A DNA stretch of 64,000 bases from Mytilisepta virgata (Eukaryota; Mollusca; Bivalvia; Mytilida; Mytilidae). Numbering within the stretch: position 1 is the first letter of the stretch; every line of letters begins with the position of its first letter. The stretch spans positions 96,510,513 to 96,574,512 of the forward strand of contig CM051521.1 of the NCBI GenBank assembly GCA_028015205.1, written 5' to 3'. A program made the translations under genes and the position numbers. Positions 14,401 to 25,879 of this stretch are shown piece after piece. The notes beneath the pieces were generated by a model. It worked only from the letters and a program-made list of their open reading frames with translations, did not search any database and was not told where the DNA came from.

Positions 14401-17400
14401 GGGTGAGGTATGAAATAGCTGAAATATTGGATGTATCTCAGTTAATTAACGAGACAAATTTTTGTAAATAGTCCAAAATCAGAAGAAGTTTTCTGTTTGT
14501 AGTTTAGAATTTGAGTGAAGTAAAGGAGATGAAAAATGTAGACAGATAATTTAATGTCAGGATTTTTTGAGTGATAATTGAGTTAAGCCATGCATTATAA
14601 TTTTTTTTCTGAAATAAAACATTTTCTGTAATTCTTGTGATGAAATCTAGATGGATTCTTATCAGTCTGAAGTCTATGAAATACAACACTTTAGCTTTGT
14701 TGTCAGGCATTCTGGATCCTTTTGATTACTACACATACATTAGGATTATGTTTCTTAGAATGCAACTGGTTAAATAAAGACAGTTTATAATAAGATTGTT
14801 CAGTTTATAATATAACTACTTGAGAAATTGAAATTTTGCCAATGTTACAAATCTATTACTTTGATCCTAGCTTTGAGAATTTCCATGATTTAAAAGAAAA
14901 ACATGATTTATTTGGCAAACTTGGGGTCTGCAAAGGTCTAATTTAAAAAAAACTCATTTTAAGATGTATACAAAAGATAATGCTTTTTTATTGGCAATTT
15001 ATAGGAATAATTTGGGTGGAAATTGTTAATTTTTAAGTTATAGATTATAGTTTTGCTTTAGAATTGATGATAAATAGTAAAAAACTTTTTTCCATGTATT
15101 TTCCTGTTGTTTACTTTTTTAAAAACTTTAGAAAATATATGTTGAATATTTATACCACCTTCAAACAATCCACCAATACCAAGTTTGACTATAAATTTTG
15201 ACAAGTCAATTTTTCCATATATATATTGATTACAATAATGACGGGTTGAATAGAGGACAAGGCTACTCACTAAAGTATAAGATTTCACTTTGATAATCGC
15301 CTAATAATGACACCCATATTTACATGACAAGTTTAGTCCAGTCTATTGTTCCTGTGAACTGATAAGGTGTGGACTGCACTGCCTTTAAGATGGAACTAGT
15401 TTTCAAGGGTTTGAAAATTGAATTTTTATTCCTCCCAATTAATTTTTTTAGAGGTGGTAATTTTAGGAATGACAGGTGTGCCAATTTATGATCATGAAGA
15501 AAATAGATATATTATATTATAGCATCTAAATTTATATCTAAGGTCAAGTAAAGCAATTGTTCCCCATGAGGGTGCCTCTTGAATATCAAGAAGCAGATTA
15601 AATGTTTTTACATTCATCATTTATTTCTTTTCTTATTCTGTCACCAATCAACATTTTACATTGATAAAAATCACATACATAAATCATAAGACATTATCTT
15701 TAAACCTATCCAGTTTCTCAGATCTCAAGGTCATACAGAGGTTAATTAGTATGGGGGTTCATCTCCTAATCTTTACCCCCTCCTTACTTGGAAGCTGGAT
15801 GACAAATGTAAAATGTAAAACTTGGAAGAAGTAACCATGAAAATGTACCCATTAAGATTCAAAATAGCAAAGACCAGAGTTAAATCTGCCATTGCAGATG
15901 TTTGCCACCATCCTTCTTAAAGTCAGCCATTGGGGAGATTAATTGCTTCATTCTTTTGTCAATCAGTGGTTCATGAAGCAGATGACCTGAGAGATTTCAT
16001 ATCGAAACTCTCTCCAATAAATGAAAATTAACTATTAAATTGGAATGACATTTTTAATCAGATATGGGTGTTCATTTCACTGTTTTTCTTAAAACAAAGA
16101 ATTTTGCAGATTTCATTGATCTGTGATAAATTCTAAGATTATATCATTGAAATGTAATCAACGAAATGAATAAAAATCAGATGAAACAAAACAAGTGTGA
16201 AATCAGAAATATTGTCAACTCTACAGGGAAGGGAGATAAGCACTCATGTGTAGCTTAGATCAACAAAATGATAGTCACTTTCATTAAACATATTTTTAAT
16301 CATTTTTCTTGCACATTATTGAAAATTAGTTATTGTTTTATCAATATTTAAACAATAGACTTTTTATTGTTTCATTGAATATTTACTAGAAGTCTTTTAT
16401 TAATTTTACAATAAAATGTGTCATTGTTCGAGATCTCTTCTGTTTATCAATAGTTTTTCATAAAGTAAGAAATCCTAGTTTCCTTTCATCAATAGTTACC
16501 CTAGTACATTATAAGATGCAAATTATTATTTTATTGATCGTATTGATAATTGAGACAATCAGATGGTATAAAATATATTTTTATGTGAATTTCACAATCT
16601 TGAAAAAATGTAAATAATTTTCCTATTGGCAATTAGCTACAGCAGACAATTTTCTCATAAGTGAACATGGATCTTTTTAAAAGATAAGAGAACAAGTGGA
16701 GTATTCAGAGTTTTAAGACTGCTGAAGACATACTCAGATAACCAGATAAAGTATAAAAATTATGGATAATAATTTTGCTAAAAAAAAAGATTTACTGTTT
16801 TTCATAATTTGGCCAAGAAAGTAATTATGTATAAAATGATATTTTTTTTTATTTCAGGAAATTCCATTTAAACATATATGGAGTGGGAACCAGAATAATT
16901 TACACTGTTCCTTCTCCTTAGAGATGATGGAGCGGGGATTACATAAAGTTTCCTGTAAAATACAGGTGTATCAAAAGGCTATTCTTAGTAACAGACAGGT
17001 GCTAAATATCTTCAATAACTTCAAAGAAGTAAGTAACTGATATTATTGTCGAATTTATAATTGTGAAAGATTATAAGTTTGTATTCTGCTCATTCAATAC
17101 TTTGACATGTGATCACAAAAGTATTCATTCAATACTTCGACATATGATCACAAAAGTATTCATTCAATACTTCGACATGTGATCACAAAAGAGAATGGGG
17201 TGCATTTACAAAGTTTACAAAAAATAACTTCAGTAAACATCAGCACATTCAGATCTCAAAAGAGTAAATCCATTTGCATTTTACACAAAGAGAAATTTTC
17301 AAACAGTATTGGACACTGGCGAAAGAGTGGGCTCAGTAGTTTGACATTGCAACTAATGATCACTAAGACTGAGGTAACATAGTCAAATCCAGCTCATGTC

Positions 17401-19646
17401 AAGGAGTGTTTGACTCTTATCATAATTGACAAGGATTGCCCATTTGTCTGCAGTAGGATGTGCAAAAAAAAACTGACCCAGTACTGTAGCAGATTGATAA
17501 AGTGTGGTAAAACACATATAAATCAATCATATCTATAGAATTATTTTTATTTTCAGAACTGTCGGAAACCTTTATTATATATTTGCATATTCACAATTAT
17601 CTGATTGTGACACATGAAGTTTTGGAATGGACATTATCAAGTTAAACAGGAAAATTGTTTATTTTCAATGTAGAATGGCCACTTAAGCCTTCAGTATCTT
17701 GATTTTGTAGTTTACAATAAAAAATCATTTTGATGGGTTATGCCACATATCTGCTTTTTATTGATCTTTGAACCCTGAAACCTTGTTATTTATACAGATA
17801 AGGGTCATTTACTGAAATATACATTATAAGTAAACATTAAAATCATAAAGAAAGCACCTGCTATTTAAATTAACAGTAAATTATAATCTAGTCTGTTCTG
17901 GTCTGTCCATTATTGGAAGGTAATTACCATTTAACCTGTCCTGGTCAGTTTGTTAATGTTCATTTCTGTCATTAAAAAGTCAATCAGTTTCAATCTGTTT
18001 ATATACCCAATCAAAGAAATCCTACATCTGTTCAGTTTCATTTCTAAAGAATTTCTTTGTTATGTGTTTATCTCACCAAAATCATTTTTGGTTTTTCTTT
18101 GAGGATGATAAGAGATTTTAGTAGTTTTTACTGTGAATACCTGGTATATGTGATTGATTCTCAGTGAAGGCAGAACACTGATAAATCAGGATTTATATAA
18201 ATTGTTTTCTTTTCTTGTAAGTTGTTTAAATGGACCAGAGAGTTTGTTTATCAGTAATGGTACTAGCTGTTAGTACATTGCACTCTGAAACTTATCTAAA
18301 TATAACAGCATTATTACTGCAGATTTTGTTTACCTGATATGCCAGTGTTTTTATTTAGCTGTTGTGGTTGATTTTGGTCTAGTTTGGTTTAGTGGAGTTT
18401 TATAACACTTTCAGCTTATCGTATTAACCTACACTGAATCAGCTTAAAGTCCTTTCGCAGAAATCCCTATTACAGACTCTGATTACTCAGTTACCCTATA
18501 ATTAAAACAGGTTTAAACCAAAGAAAATACAGTAAATGCAGTAATTAATGCAGTTTTTTTATGCCACAAAAGGAACATGATGAATATTGAAATTATTAAA
18601 ACTTGCAGTTTACTGTAATAATAAATCATTGAGTCACGTCATTATCCATTGTTGAAACTTTAAAATATTAAAGGTATTAATTCCTGACATTACAGTTCAT
18701 AAATCTAGATAAGAAAAGACAAATTTTGGATTCTGGTACTTTATCTTTGAGTAGATTAAGAATATTTCATCATTTTTTTGGTAGAAAAATGTAGCAATGC
18801 AGACGCCATCTTCAACGTTAAAAGGTCGTTCATCAACAGTCACAACAAATTCTAGTTCAGGGTTCAGTTCAATGGTCACACTCGATCCCGCTGGAAATAA
18901 TTTCAGGTAATTTTAACAAGTCATAATAAAAGTTTAAGTTTCATCTGGTATGATTTCTAGTGATGTTTCTTCACATTTTATTTTTAAGATAAATGAAGCG
19001 AAATTGAAAGAGGCTTTAATTTAGTATATATAATTTCAATATATTCATATATTATATATAAGAAATAATAAATTCAAGTTCTTGATAATATGCATGAAAA
19101 AAAATTCCTTGTAATAAAAATGCAAACATTTGTCATTTTAGGTTACCAAGTCATGTAAGATACCAGCTTTGCATGTTGTTAGATCCACCGAATGCACGAG
19201 GCAATGATTGGAGAATGTTAGCTCAAGCTCTCACAGTTGATAGGTTTGTATCCTCATTCCTTATCAAACCAAAAACCATAACCAGTTTGATATAAGATCA
19301 GAATGAAAGTGATGCAAGATTGATTTTTAGGGAAAGAGATTTAGATTTAGCAAGATAAAATTTAGTTACTCAGAAAATGATTCTAAGATAGATGGTTATA
19401 ATTCACTACTGTGTAAAAAGATAGATAACTCAGATTTGTTTGTAAAGCTAACTTCAGTTATTTCTCTTTTTCAGATATGTCCAATATTTTGCAACTAAAC
19501 CTTCACCAACAGATCATATTTTAGACTTGTGGGAAGCACGGCATCGGGAGGAATCTGCAATAACTGACTTAATGAACATTTTCCGTGTGATGGGAAGAAT
19601 GGACGCTGCATCTGTTTTAGAACAAGACAGGGGATCTTGGTTATGA
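2289..19646 (+). CDS. unc5: UNC5-family netrin receptor, 3' two thirds of the gene (11 exons)
   Basis: Joined exons 2289-2444, 4764-4823, 6787-7221, 8032-8133, 9132-9301, 10699-10935, 12886-13032, 16858-17028, 18785-18906, 19142-19243 and 19475-19646 have AG/GT borders and matching phases. They give 624 uninterrupted residues plus a TGA stop. Domain order is a single transmembrane helix followed by Arg-rich stop-transfer residues, a Ser/Asn/His-rich linker, ZU5 (from the VVWGTFNHMGG motif), UPA, and a C-terminal death domain ending RGSWL. UNC5 receptors bind netrin through Ig and TSP1 ectodomains at the cell surface and direct axon repulsion; without ligand the death domain can signal apoptosis (family knowledge). 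The ectodomain and promoter lie before the window. The ZU5-UPA-death order after one TM helix is specific to UNC5, so the identity is firm; the paralogue cannot be named. Confidence 0.95.
2445..4763 (+). other. unc5 intron
   Basis: Starts GTGAGT and ends TTTTCAG. AT-rich, with nothing recognised inside. Confidence 0.8.
4764..4823 (+). CDS. unc5: unc5 exon: 60-nt linker exon
   Basis: A pyrimidine-rich tract and CAG precede 4764, and GTAAAC follows 4823. The exon enters and leaves at phase 1, so it can be skipped without a frame change. It encodes a Ser/Asn/Lys-rich linker (PNSPSLSSNDEKKINKNGT) between the membrane helix and the ZU5 part. A phase-neutral microexon of this kind is a candidate for regulated splicing. 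Confidence 0.8.
4824..6786 (+). other. unc5 intron containing the optional stop exon
   Basis: Starts GTAAAC and ends CTTTTAG. Apart from the possible exon at 5153-5211 nothing is recognised. Confidence 0.75.
5153..5211 (+). CDS. possible alternative terminal exon of unc5 (early stop)
   Basis: TTTATTTCAG precedes 5153. Spliced from the donor after 4823 it stays in frame for 19 codons (VSADSKAMKSLPVVDQKPA) and then reads TGA at 5209-5211. Use of this exon would end the receptor just inside the membrane, without ZU5, UPA or death domain. The direct splice 4823 to 6787 also keeps frame and gives the canonical protein, so this exon is optional at most. There is no close AATAAA, and the acceptor may be cryptic. 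Confidence 0.35.
6787..7221 (+). CDS. unc5: unc5 exon: cytoplasmic linker and start of ZU5
   Basis: The acceptor is TTTTAG at 6781-6786, and the donor GTATGT is at 7222. The exon encodes about 145 residues. The first 115 are low-complexity and rich in Ser, Asn, His and Pro. The last 25 or so begin the ZU5 domain (VVWGTFNHMGGRLVLQESG). The Gly before the next exon is split at phase 1. Confidence 0.92.
7222..8031 (+). other. unc5 intron
   Basis: GTATGT to TCAACAG; AT-rich and featureless. Confidence 0.85.
8032..8133 (+). CDS. unc5: unc5 exon: ZU5 domain
   Basis: CAACAG ends at 8031 and GTAGGT begins at 8134. The exon encodes the conserved VSLTIPEGAV motif that marks ZU5 domains, continuing through FFIAMCRDD. 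It is 102 nt, phase 1 to phase 1. Confidence 0.95.
8134..9131 (+). other. unc5 intron
   Basis: GTAGGT to TTTTTCAG; nothing else recognised. Confidence 0.85.
9132..9301 (+). CDS. unc5: unc5 exon: ZU5 domain
   Basis: TTTTTTTCAG precedes the exon and GTAAGT follows it. It encodes the ZU5 core with the SPVILCGPGQPGILKKP segment and the Cys/His strand after it. It leaves at phase 0 after PPRWH. Confidence 0.95.
9302..10698 (+). other. unc5 intron
   Basis: GTAAGT to CTTTCAG. Contains a short (TA) run near 9615 and an A-rich run near 10557; no gene seen. Confidence 0.85.
10699..10935 (+). CDS. unc5: unc5 exon: ZU5/UPA junction
   Basis: CCTTTCAG ends at 10698 and GTAAAG follows 10935. It is 79 whole codons at phase 0, encoding the end of ZU5 and the first strands of UPA (LRLAAFAATQNPSMDFNIRV). 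The UPA domain packs on ZU5 and the death domain to hold UNC5 closed (family knowledge). Confidence 0.95.
10936..12885 (+). other. unc5 intron
   Basis: GTAAAG to TTTTCAG; AT-rich, nothing recognised on either strand. Confidence 0.85.
12886..13032 (+). CDS. unc5: unc5 exon: UPA domain
   Basis: The acceptor TTTTCAG ends at 12885 and the donor GTAATT is at 13033. It is 49 codons at phase 0 (GGRLLDKPKQIPFQDGGHNL, then a segment ending LAANYQ), matching the central UPA region. Confidence 0.94.
13033..16857 (+). other. unc5 intron, the longest in the window
   Basis: GTAATT to ATTTCAG, 3.8 kb. No coding or repeat family was recognised. Confidence 0.85.
16858..17028 (+). CDS. unc5: unc5 exon: end of UPA domain
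   Basis: A long T-rich tract and ATTTCAG precede 16858, and GTAAGT follows 17028. It is 57 codons at phase 0, including IPFKHIWSGNQNNLHCSFSL and the helix leading to NIFNNFKE. Confidence 0.94.
17029..18784 (+). other. unc5 intron with a three-copy tandem repeat
   Basis: GTAAGT to TTGGTAG. Holds the 35-bp tandem repeat at 17091-17190; otherwise featureless. Confidence 0.8.
17091..17190 (+). repeat. 35-bp tandem repeat, three copies
   Basis: The unit CATTCAATACTTCGACATRT followed by GATCACAAAAGTATT occurs three times in a row, with one or two base differences per copy (TTTGACATG, TTCGACATA, TTCGACATG). The third copy diverges at its end (AAAAGAGAATGG). Confidence 0.9.
18785..18906 (+). CDS. 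unc5: unc5 exon: linker between UPA and death domain
   Basis: Chosen acceptor is TTTTTTGGTAG ending at 18784, because it keeps phase 0 from the previous exon and opens directly into KNVAMQTPSSTLKGR. The exon is Ser/Thr-rich, and GTAATT follows 18906 at phase 2. This flexible stretch joins the ZU5-UPA unit to the death domain. Confidence 0.88.
19142..19243 (+). CDS. unc5: unc5 exon: death domain, first half
   Basis: TTTTAG precedes and GTTTGT follows. It encodes LPSHVRYQLCMLLDPPNARG, then NDWRMLAQAL; the W and the hydrophobic helix positions are typical of death domains. Phase 2 to phase 2. Confidence 0.94.
19475..19646 (+). CDS. unc5: unc5 last coding exon: death domain, second half, and stop
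   Basis: TTTTTCAG ends at 19474. The exon encodes VQYFATKPSPTDHILDLWEA and the last death-domain helices (LMNIFRVMGRMDAASVLEQ), then TGA at 19644-19646. The ILDLWEAR helix is characteristic of UNC5 death domains. Confidence 0.94.
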
Positions 19647-21890
19647 CAGCCTACCCTGTCTCCTGCTATGCAAGTGTAAATGTGATGCGTGATTCATTAA
19701 AATGTGATAAAATGAACAAATGATGCTTAAACTGTCAAGTAAAATAGCATAACTACTGAGTTTTGCTAACAGAGCTGTTCAAGAAGTGAGATGTTTGTAA
19801 AAAGCGAGTACAGTTTGGTAGAAACGAGTGCTAGAAACTTTGCTATTCAAATTTCATTTAATAATGAAAGGACACAAATGTGCGCATTTAACATCATGAA
19901 GAAATATAAAAACGTATATTTAAGTTTCTTTGTTAGCTTGCTATAAACATGTGGAAAACTGAATTGCTTGATATCAAAATAATGCAATGATGAATCACTA
20001 TGCATACTTAATGGAAACCATGGTAACATGTTTAAACTGGTTACCATGGAAATATGTCTCAGCTGGATTGGTATAGACAATAGCAATAGCTGCCATGAAA
20101 TAACAGTACATTGTTGAGATTACATATAAAGAATTCCTATCTTATGTATATGCATTAACAGCTTTATGCAAATTTCTTCCAAAGGAGAGTTGAAAGTAGA
20201 CAAGACTTTGGTGTTTCGGATGAGATGGCTGTGATGAATAAACTTGACATTGATTCCATGCTTTTAGACTGTGAAGGTCTACAGACATATGTAATTCCGA
20301 AAAAAAACTTCCATCAAGATAAAAAAAAATATCTTGTGGAACTTTGACAGAATTTTGTTTTGAAAAATATTTTATAGTTAAAACTTTATGCGTATGATAT
20401 TTGTCTTTTATTTGAAAAGTATTACTTGACTGCATTAAATTTTTATCTTTCTTTGGTTTTAATTTATTTGAAAGAAAGATTTTATTATTTATAAGTGCTA
20501 AATATACTTTTGTCTTAGAGAATTAATTTTTGTATTGTGTCAAAAATATTGCAACATAAAATAGTCACAAAACATCTTATTTGTTATATCACTGAAAAAG
20601 TCCAAATTAATTTTAAAATTCAGTTATAAAGATAGAGGTGTGTACATAAATAATTTACATTATTGATTTCTTCATTAAATTATGATCATTCCCAGTGTGC
20701 AGCAGGTTTGTTCTGTAAGTTCAGTATTTAGTATAAGTTTACAAATAAAAATGCATGAATAAAAAAAATTGTGCAAATATTTTCATTGTTGCAATATTTT
20801 AGGCACAATACTGATTACTATGGTGTAGTTTTAACATTTCATATGTGAATTTGAGTTGTGTGTTCCAGCAATATTTACTGTATAATAACTACAAAAAAAA
20901 TCAAAATTTATATTTTGTGATTTTTTAATTGTCATCTTGTCTTTGTGAGAATACTACATCACAAATTTTTTCTAGTCATTTTGGTATGGAAGATGCATAT
21001 CATTTCTTTATTTCATGTATGATTAGTTGTAAATTGGAATGATACAATTATATTTTTAGTAGTAAGTAAATTCATCCTTAAATTATTTTTGTTTCATGAA
21101 AGTATTTACACAGTTTTGATGCTGAAAGATTACATAAATCATTATGTCATTTAAAGAGAGATTTTTTAATCATTTATTTTTTATGATCAGCATGATTATA
21201 AGATAAATATCATTTACCAAAACTATGTTGAATGCAATCTTTTCAAGACGACATTCTTACCTGCTAAAAGAAAGCTGTTTGATATGGAATTTGGAATTTT
21301 ATAAATTTTTAAAATTTTGTTATTTTAATTGCAGTGTCAATAAATAATTTAGTTGCTAAATATCTGAAAACAAAAAATCAAATACTTCAGAATTCCATCA
21401 GATGATGTCACAAATCCATTTCATTTGTTTTCATTAAGTTAACAGTGTAAGTGTGTCAACAGCTATGTCCAAAATTTTGTGCATACATTTTATGAAAGGA
21501 AAATATGTCGTTCTGAAATGTTATTTTTAAAAGAATGAAGATTTGTTTGTTAAATTGTGTTTATGTTAAATTTTACCAAAAATGGCTTTGTTTGAAAGCA
21601 CTGACAGCTTTTGATGCATTTTCCCCAGAAAACTGCTGTTTAAAGGTATTTCTCTGACTGTTGATTACAAAAAATATTAGTATTAGAAAAAATAGGATAC
21701 ACATACTTTATTGAAATGTATTACAGGTGAATACATGTGTTATAAAATATTGTTGGATTTGTAAATTATGTAAATTATTATAAAAAATGGTGAAAAACCA
21801 TTATATATATATCAAAGTTTTGTATATATATTATATGAAACATTGACATTATAAATGATGAAAATAAAATATGAAAAATGCCAGAAAATA
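19647..21890 (+). other. unc5: unc5 3' untranslated region with candidate poly(A) signals
   Basis: No coding signal is seen in this AT-rich stretch after the stop. AATAAA hexamers occur at 20744-20749, 20758-20763 and 21863-21868. Any of these could end the transcript, giving a 3' UTR of about 1.1 or 2.2 kb. The real end cannot be set from sequence alone. Confidence 0.5.
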
Positions 21891-23400
21891 TTTTGTGTAT
21901 TTTTTTTTTATGAATATCAGTGGTTGTAATCTGAAACAGAGTGAAACATTATCTTGGAACTATCATAAATTTGGATAGAACGTCCCATTCATCCTTACTA
22001 TAGGTGTCAATGTAACCTCCAGGTCAGATGGTTGTTGAGAAAATCATTGTTGCAAGTGTATGATACAATACGATTTCACACTGTCTCAATAGAAATCTAT
22101 ATCATCTACATGACAGAAACTGAAACTAATGTACATGGCTAGTTTTATTCTGTTATCTTCTTCCTAACCCAACAAATATTTTGTCAGGTTGTTGACATCA
22201 AATTCAGAAGACTTCTAATACAAGTAACCCTTATCTTTATTAAAGATATAAATAATAATTCTCCAGAGGTATTGATTGGTAAAATCACAAAGAACAGATT
22301 TTATATTTTGTTTAAGATAAATGTACAAGGTATATAGTTTGTTCTCAAATGGATGTATTTTTATTGGCCCAAGATATAGCTACTTTTCTCACCAGAAATT
22401 ATAGGATATATTTATATATACACTACATGTGATAATAAAAAAAAGAATAGAATACTGATAGTTTTGGAAATAACGTTGTGGATTGTATGAAAAAGGGGTG
22501 ATGGAGTGCTGTATTCTTGAGAAAAATCTCTCATATGTACGTATATAAAAGTTCAAAGAAACCATGATTTAATTGTTCACCTTAAAGTCAAAAGTAAGCT
22601 TTCAAAACAGTGAAAAGTTTAAATTCCACAAACAACTGAAATTATAACACGGTAACTATCACCAACCATAGTAGTATTCTTTGCTAAATGTTGATAACGC
22701 AAAATCTGAAGAGAAGACAAATAACTCGGATTGGCTATTTAAGATTTTAAATCTACACTGTAATAAAAAATGAAACCCATCAGTAAAGTTCTCTTAAGAA
22801 TAAATACATCACAAGGGGTTACAGCTCAAGCACGTTGAAAGTTCTGTAGTTTCCTGATAGCATTCTATGTCAAACTGTATAATTAAAATGTAAGAGAATT
22901 GGATCACGTTCTTTATTGAGCACAATTTATGATAAATCCACTCATGACAAAAATTGAGTCCAAGGAATAGCAATTTTATCAAACTGTACTGCAAAGAATT
23001 ATAGTTGTACTGACTGCAATTAAAATGATGCAAGACCCTAAATTTGTCAAGCTCAGAAATTAAGACAAGTTACTAATTGTGAGATGCTATTGGTGTTCAA
23101 CGATTATCAAAATGAAAACCAGGAACGACCTGTTCGCTTGAGTTTCATATTTTTGTTTTACAGTGCGGTCAGCATCCTCCCAAGTCAAGATATTGTATCC
23201 ACGTGGAAACAAAACCCTGACTTTGGAGGATGTGCGGTCATTTGATCTGCAAAGTTATAAAATACTAGTAGGCTAACAATACCCATAAACCCCTTAAAAC
23301 AGACTTCGATTCTTTGGTTTAACCCACCATTTCCATCGGAAATGCCTGTACCAAGTCAGGACCATTATGCTTATTTCCCCTTCTCCAGTGCTTGCCTTGA
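21891..23400. other. intergenic stretch between unc5 and a reverse-transcriptase element
   Basis: AT-rich until about 23.15 kb, where base composition becomes more even, which suggests the start of element sequence. No gene seen. Confidence 0.5.
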
Positions 23401-23439
23401 TTTTGGACTACCCCCTTTTTTACTATTCCTTTTGACAAC

Positions 23440-25250
23440 TGCCTTGGAGTTCAATAATTTGGTTATTACCTTTATCAATTACCCTATTTAGGTCAGAATT
23501 AAAAACCTCCAAGGGTCTATGAGCACTAAAACTACATCCATCTTTAGAGTTCCTAAGGTTGTTGAAACATTGACTCACCGCCATGATAAATATATAATTT
23601 TCCCAAACAAAGCCCCTAATAACGTCGTTTTTGTCTGCAAGAACTATTATTTTGAGTGTCTTAAAAACGAGTTGGGAATAGATAACACTGCAGATAACCC
23701 AGCTTATACACCGACCACACTCACTAAGCAGGAAGTCCTTGATAACCACCAGATCGTTCTTCATTCCTTTAGCACTTCTACAAAGGGTGAAGAAATGGAC
23801 CTTCCTGCTCTTTATTGGATTCCTAAACTACATAAGAATCCGTTTAAACAAAGGTACATTGCTGGATCAGCTAATTGCTCTACGAAACCTCTTTCAAAGA
23901 TTTTAACACTCATATTGACATGTATTAAAGAGGGCCTTCAGATTTACTGTGAAACACCATATTCCACCAGTGGCGTCAATCAGATATGGATTCTTAAAAT
24001 CTCAAAAAACTTACTACAATATCTAAAATCAAAATATTTGGCTGCACGCAACAGTCTTCTCTGCACTCTGTACTACCATACCACATTCTCAATTAAAATA
24101 TCTATTTAAAAAACTAGTTCATCAATGTTTTTTTTCAAGAACAATGGCACACACACGTATACATTTCTAGTTTTAGATAGAGAAAAGGTTTATTTCGTTA
24201 AGAACCACTCTGATTCTGACAAAAAGTATTCTGAAGATGGAATTACAAACATGTTAGATTTTCTCATAGACAACATATTTCTTGAATTTGGCGGTCGAAT
24301 TTTTCAACAAACAATCGGCATTCCAATGGGAATCAACTGTGCTCCTCTCCTCGCCGATCTGTTTCTATACTCATATGAAGCGGACTTTATTCAAGGGCTT
24401 CTACGTGAAAACAAAAAGAAACTAGCCTAATCTTTTAATTTCACTTTTCGTTATATAGATGACGTGTTGTCGTTAAATAACGACAAATTCCATGACTTTC
24501 TGCATCTCATCTACCTGTGAACTTAAAATTAAGGACACTACAGATACATCAAAATCCGCTTCATATTTGGATTTGTTGCTCGAAATAGACAATGAGGGAC
24601 ATCTGAAGACAAAAATTTACGAGAAACGTGACGACTTCGACTTTCCTATTGTTAACTTTCCCTTCTTGTGTAGTAATATACCAGCATTCCCTGCATATGG
24701 CGTCTACGTTTCTCAGCTTATCCGATATTCAAGGGCATGCGTGAGTTACCATGACTTTCGACGAGGAGGATTACTGCTGTCACAAAAGCTTCTTAACCAG
24801 GGTTTTATCAGGGATAAGTTTATGTCATCACTAAGGAAATTTTACGGTCGTCATCACGAATTGATTTACCGTTACAGTGTTCAATATCTAAGATGATGTT
24901 GGACCTGTTCCCACTGTCGTAACATTTCATGTACCTCCACCGATTTGTGACTACCACTGGATTGACTATGTTGAACTTCAAGACGAGTGCCGTATACGGA
25001 GCAGGAACTGCTTACCCTTCCGGAGCACCTGAGTTCACTCCTTGTTTTTATAGGTGTCGTGTTGTTCATTGTTTTGTAGTTTTCAGTGTTTATTTGTTGT
25101 GCTTGTGGTTGTTCATTTGCCTTCCCTGGTTTTGTATGTTTAATGGATTACGTTTTTTGGATTGCTCCTCTTACGTACTGAATAATTCCAATGTTCCCTG
25201 TTACGTTGAATTTCTTTGGTCGTATATAAATAGCAAAAAAATATTATAGT
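23440..25250 (+). pseudogene. decayed reverse-transcriptase retroelement, probably Penelope-like
   Basis: A run of frames at 23519-24109, 24125-24430 and 24492-24896 reads as one RT polyprotein broken by changes. Seen in order: SIFRVPKVVETLTH, LPALYWIPKLHKNPFKQRYI, the GIPMGINCAPLLADLF motif, FRYIDDVLSLNN (YIDD active site), and a C-terminal part with FPFLCSNIP and SSLRKFYGRHH. Frame is lost near 24040, 24115 and 24500. Stops sit at 23483 (TAG in the upstream coding part) and at 24428 just before the YIDD segment. The RT motif set and tail resemble a high-copy mussel family that I place with Penelope-like elements; no GIY-YIG domain was seen. The 3' tail (about 25000-25250) recurs at 63.4 kb. 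Dead copy. Confidence 0.75.
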
Positions 25251-25528
25251 ATTTTTCACAATTGTAAAGTAACTTTTCTCTCGGTAAGTCAAAGAAAAAA
25301 TATTAATTTCATCTTCAACCCTGTACTGACAAGTTTTACAAAGCCGCTTTTTTCTTGTATCGTCCTCTTTTGATTGCCAGTAAATGGTCACTAATCCTCA
25401 TTTTGCAAATCAGGGATCTAAATTCAGAATTGTCCAATACATATATGGTTCAACAGCATATTCTGTTTTTATTTTACTGTATAAAAACAATTTATTTATT
25501 GAAGACTCTTTTTTCCATATTCATTTTT

Positions 25529-25807
25529 AGCTCACCTGGACAAAGGCCATGGACAATTAAAAAATCTTTTCCTCTGAAACTGTTGGGCCAAATGGAATAA
25601 ATCTTGACAGGAAGCATATATGGGAGGTTTCCTCATTTCGTCCCGATTGGACTACAATTATGGCTGCCATGGGCAGTTCTTGTTTCTGATTGGTTGATAT
25701 GAAAAAAATCTTCTCCTCTAAAATCGCTTGACCAAATGGAACGGAACTTGACAGAAAGCATCATGCCAAGTGAGCGATACAGGCTCAGCCCTCTGAGCCT
25801 CTAGTTT
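25529..25807. repeat. short copy of the AGCTCACCTGG repeat family
   Basis: Begins AGCTCACCTGG and ends CCAAGTGAGCGATACAGGCT followed by CTCTGAGCCTCTAGTTT. The same two ends bound the 1.2-kb element at 50917-52120. The inside here is about 280 bp, with two diverged copies of a motif like AAAAAATCTTCTCCTCTGAAA. It is a widespread bivalve repeat; no protein is coded. Confidence 0.75.
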
Positions 25808-25879
25808 AAAACTTGTTTTGTCTCTTTCGTATGATTACTTTTATTTTGCCGTTGATAGAACAGTTTATACTTTTGCATA

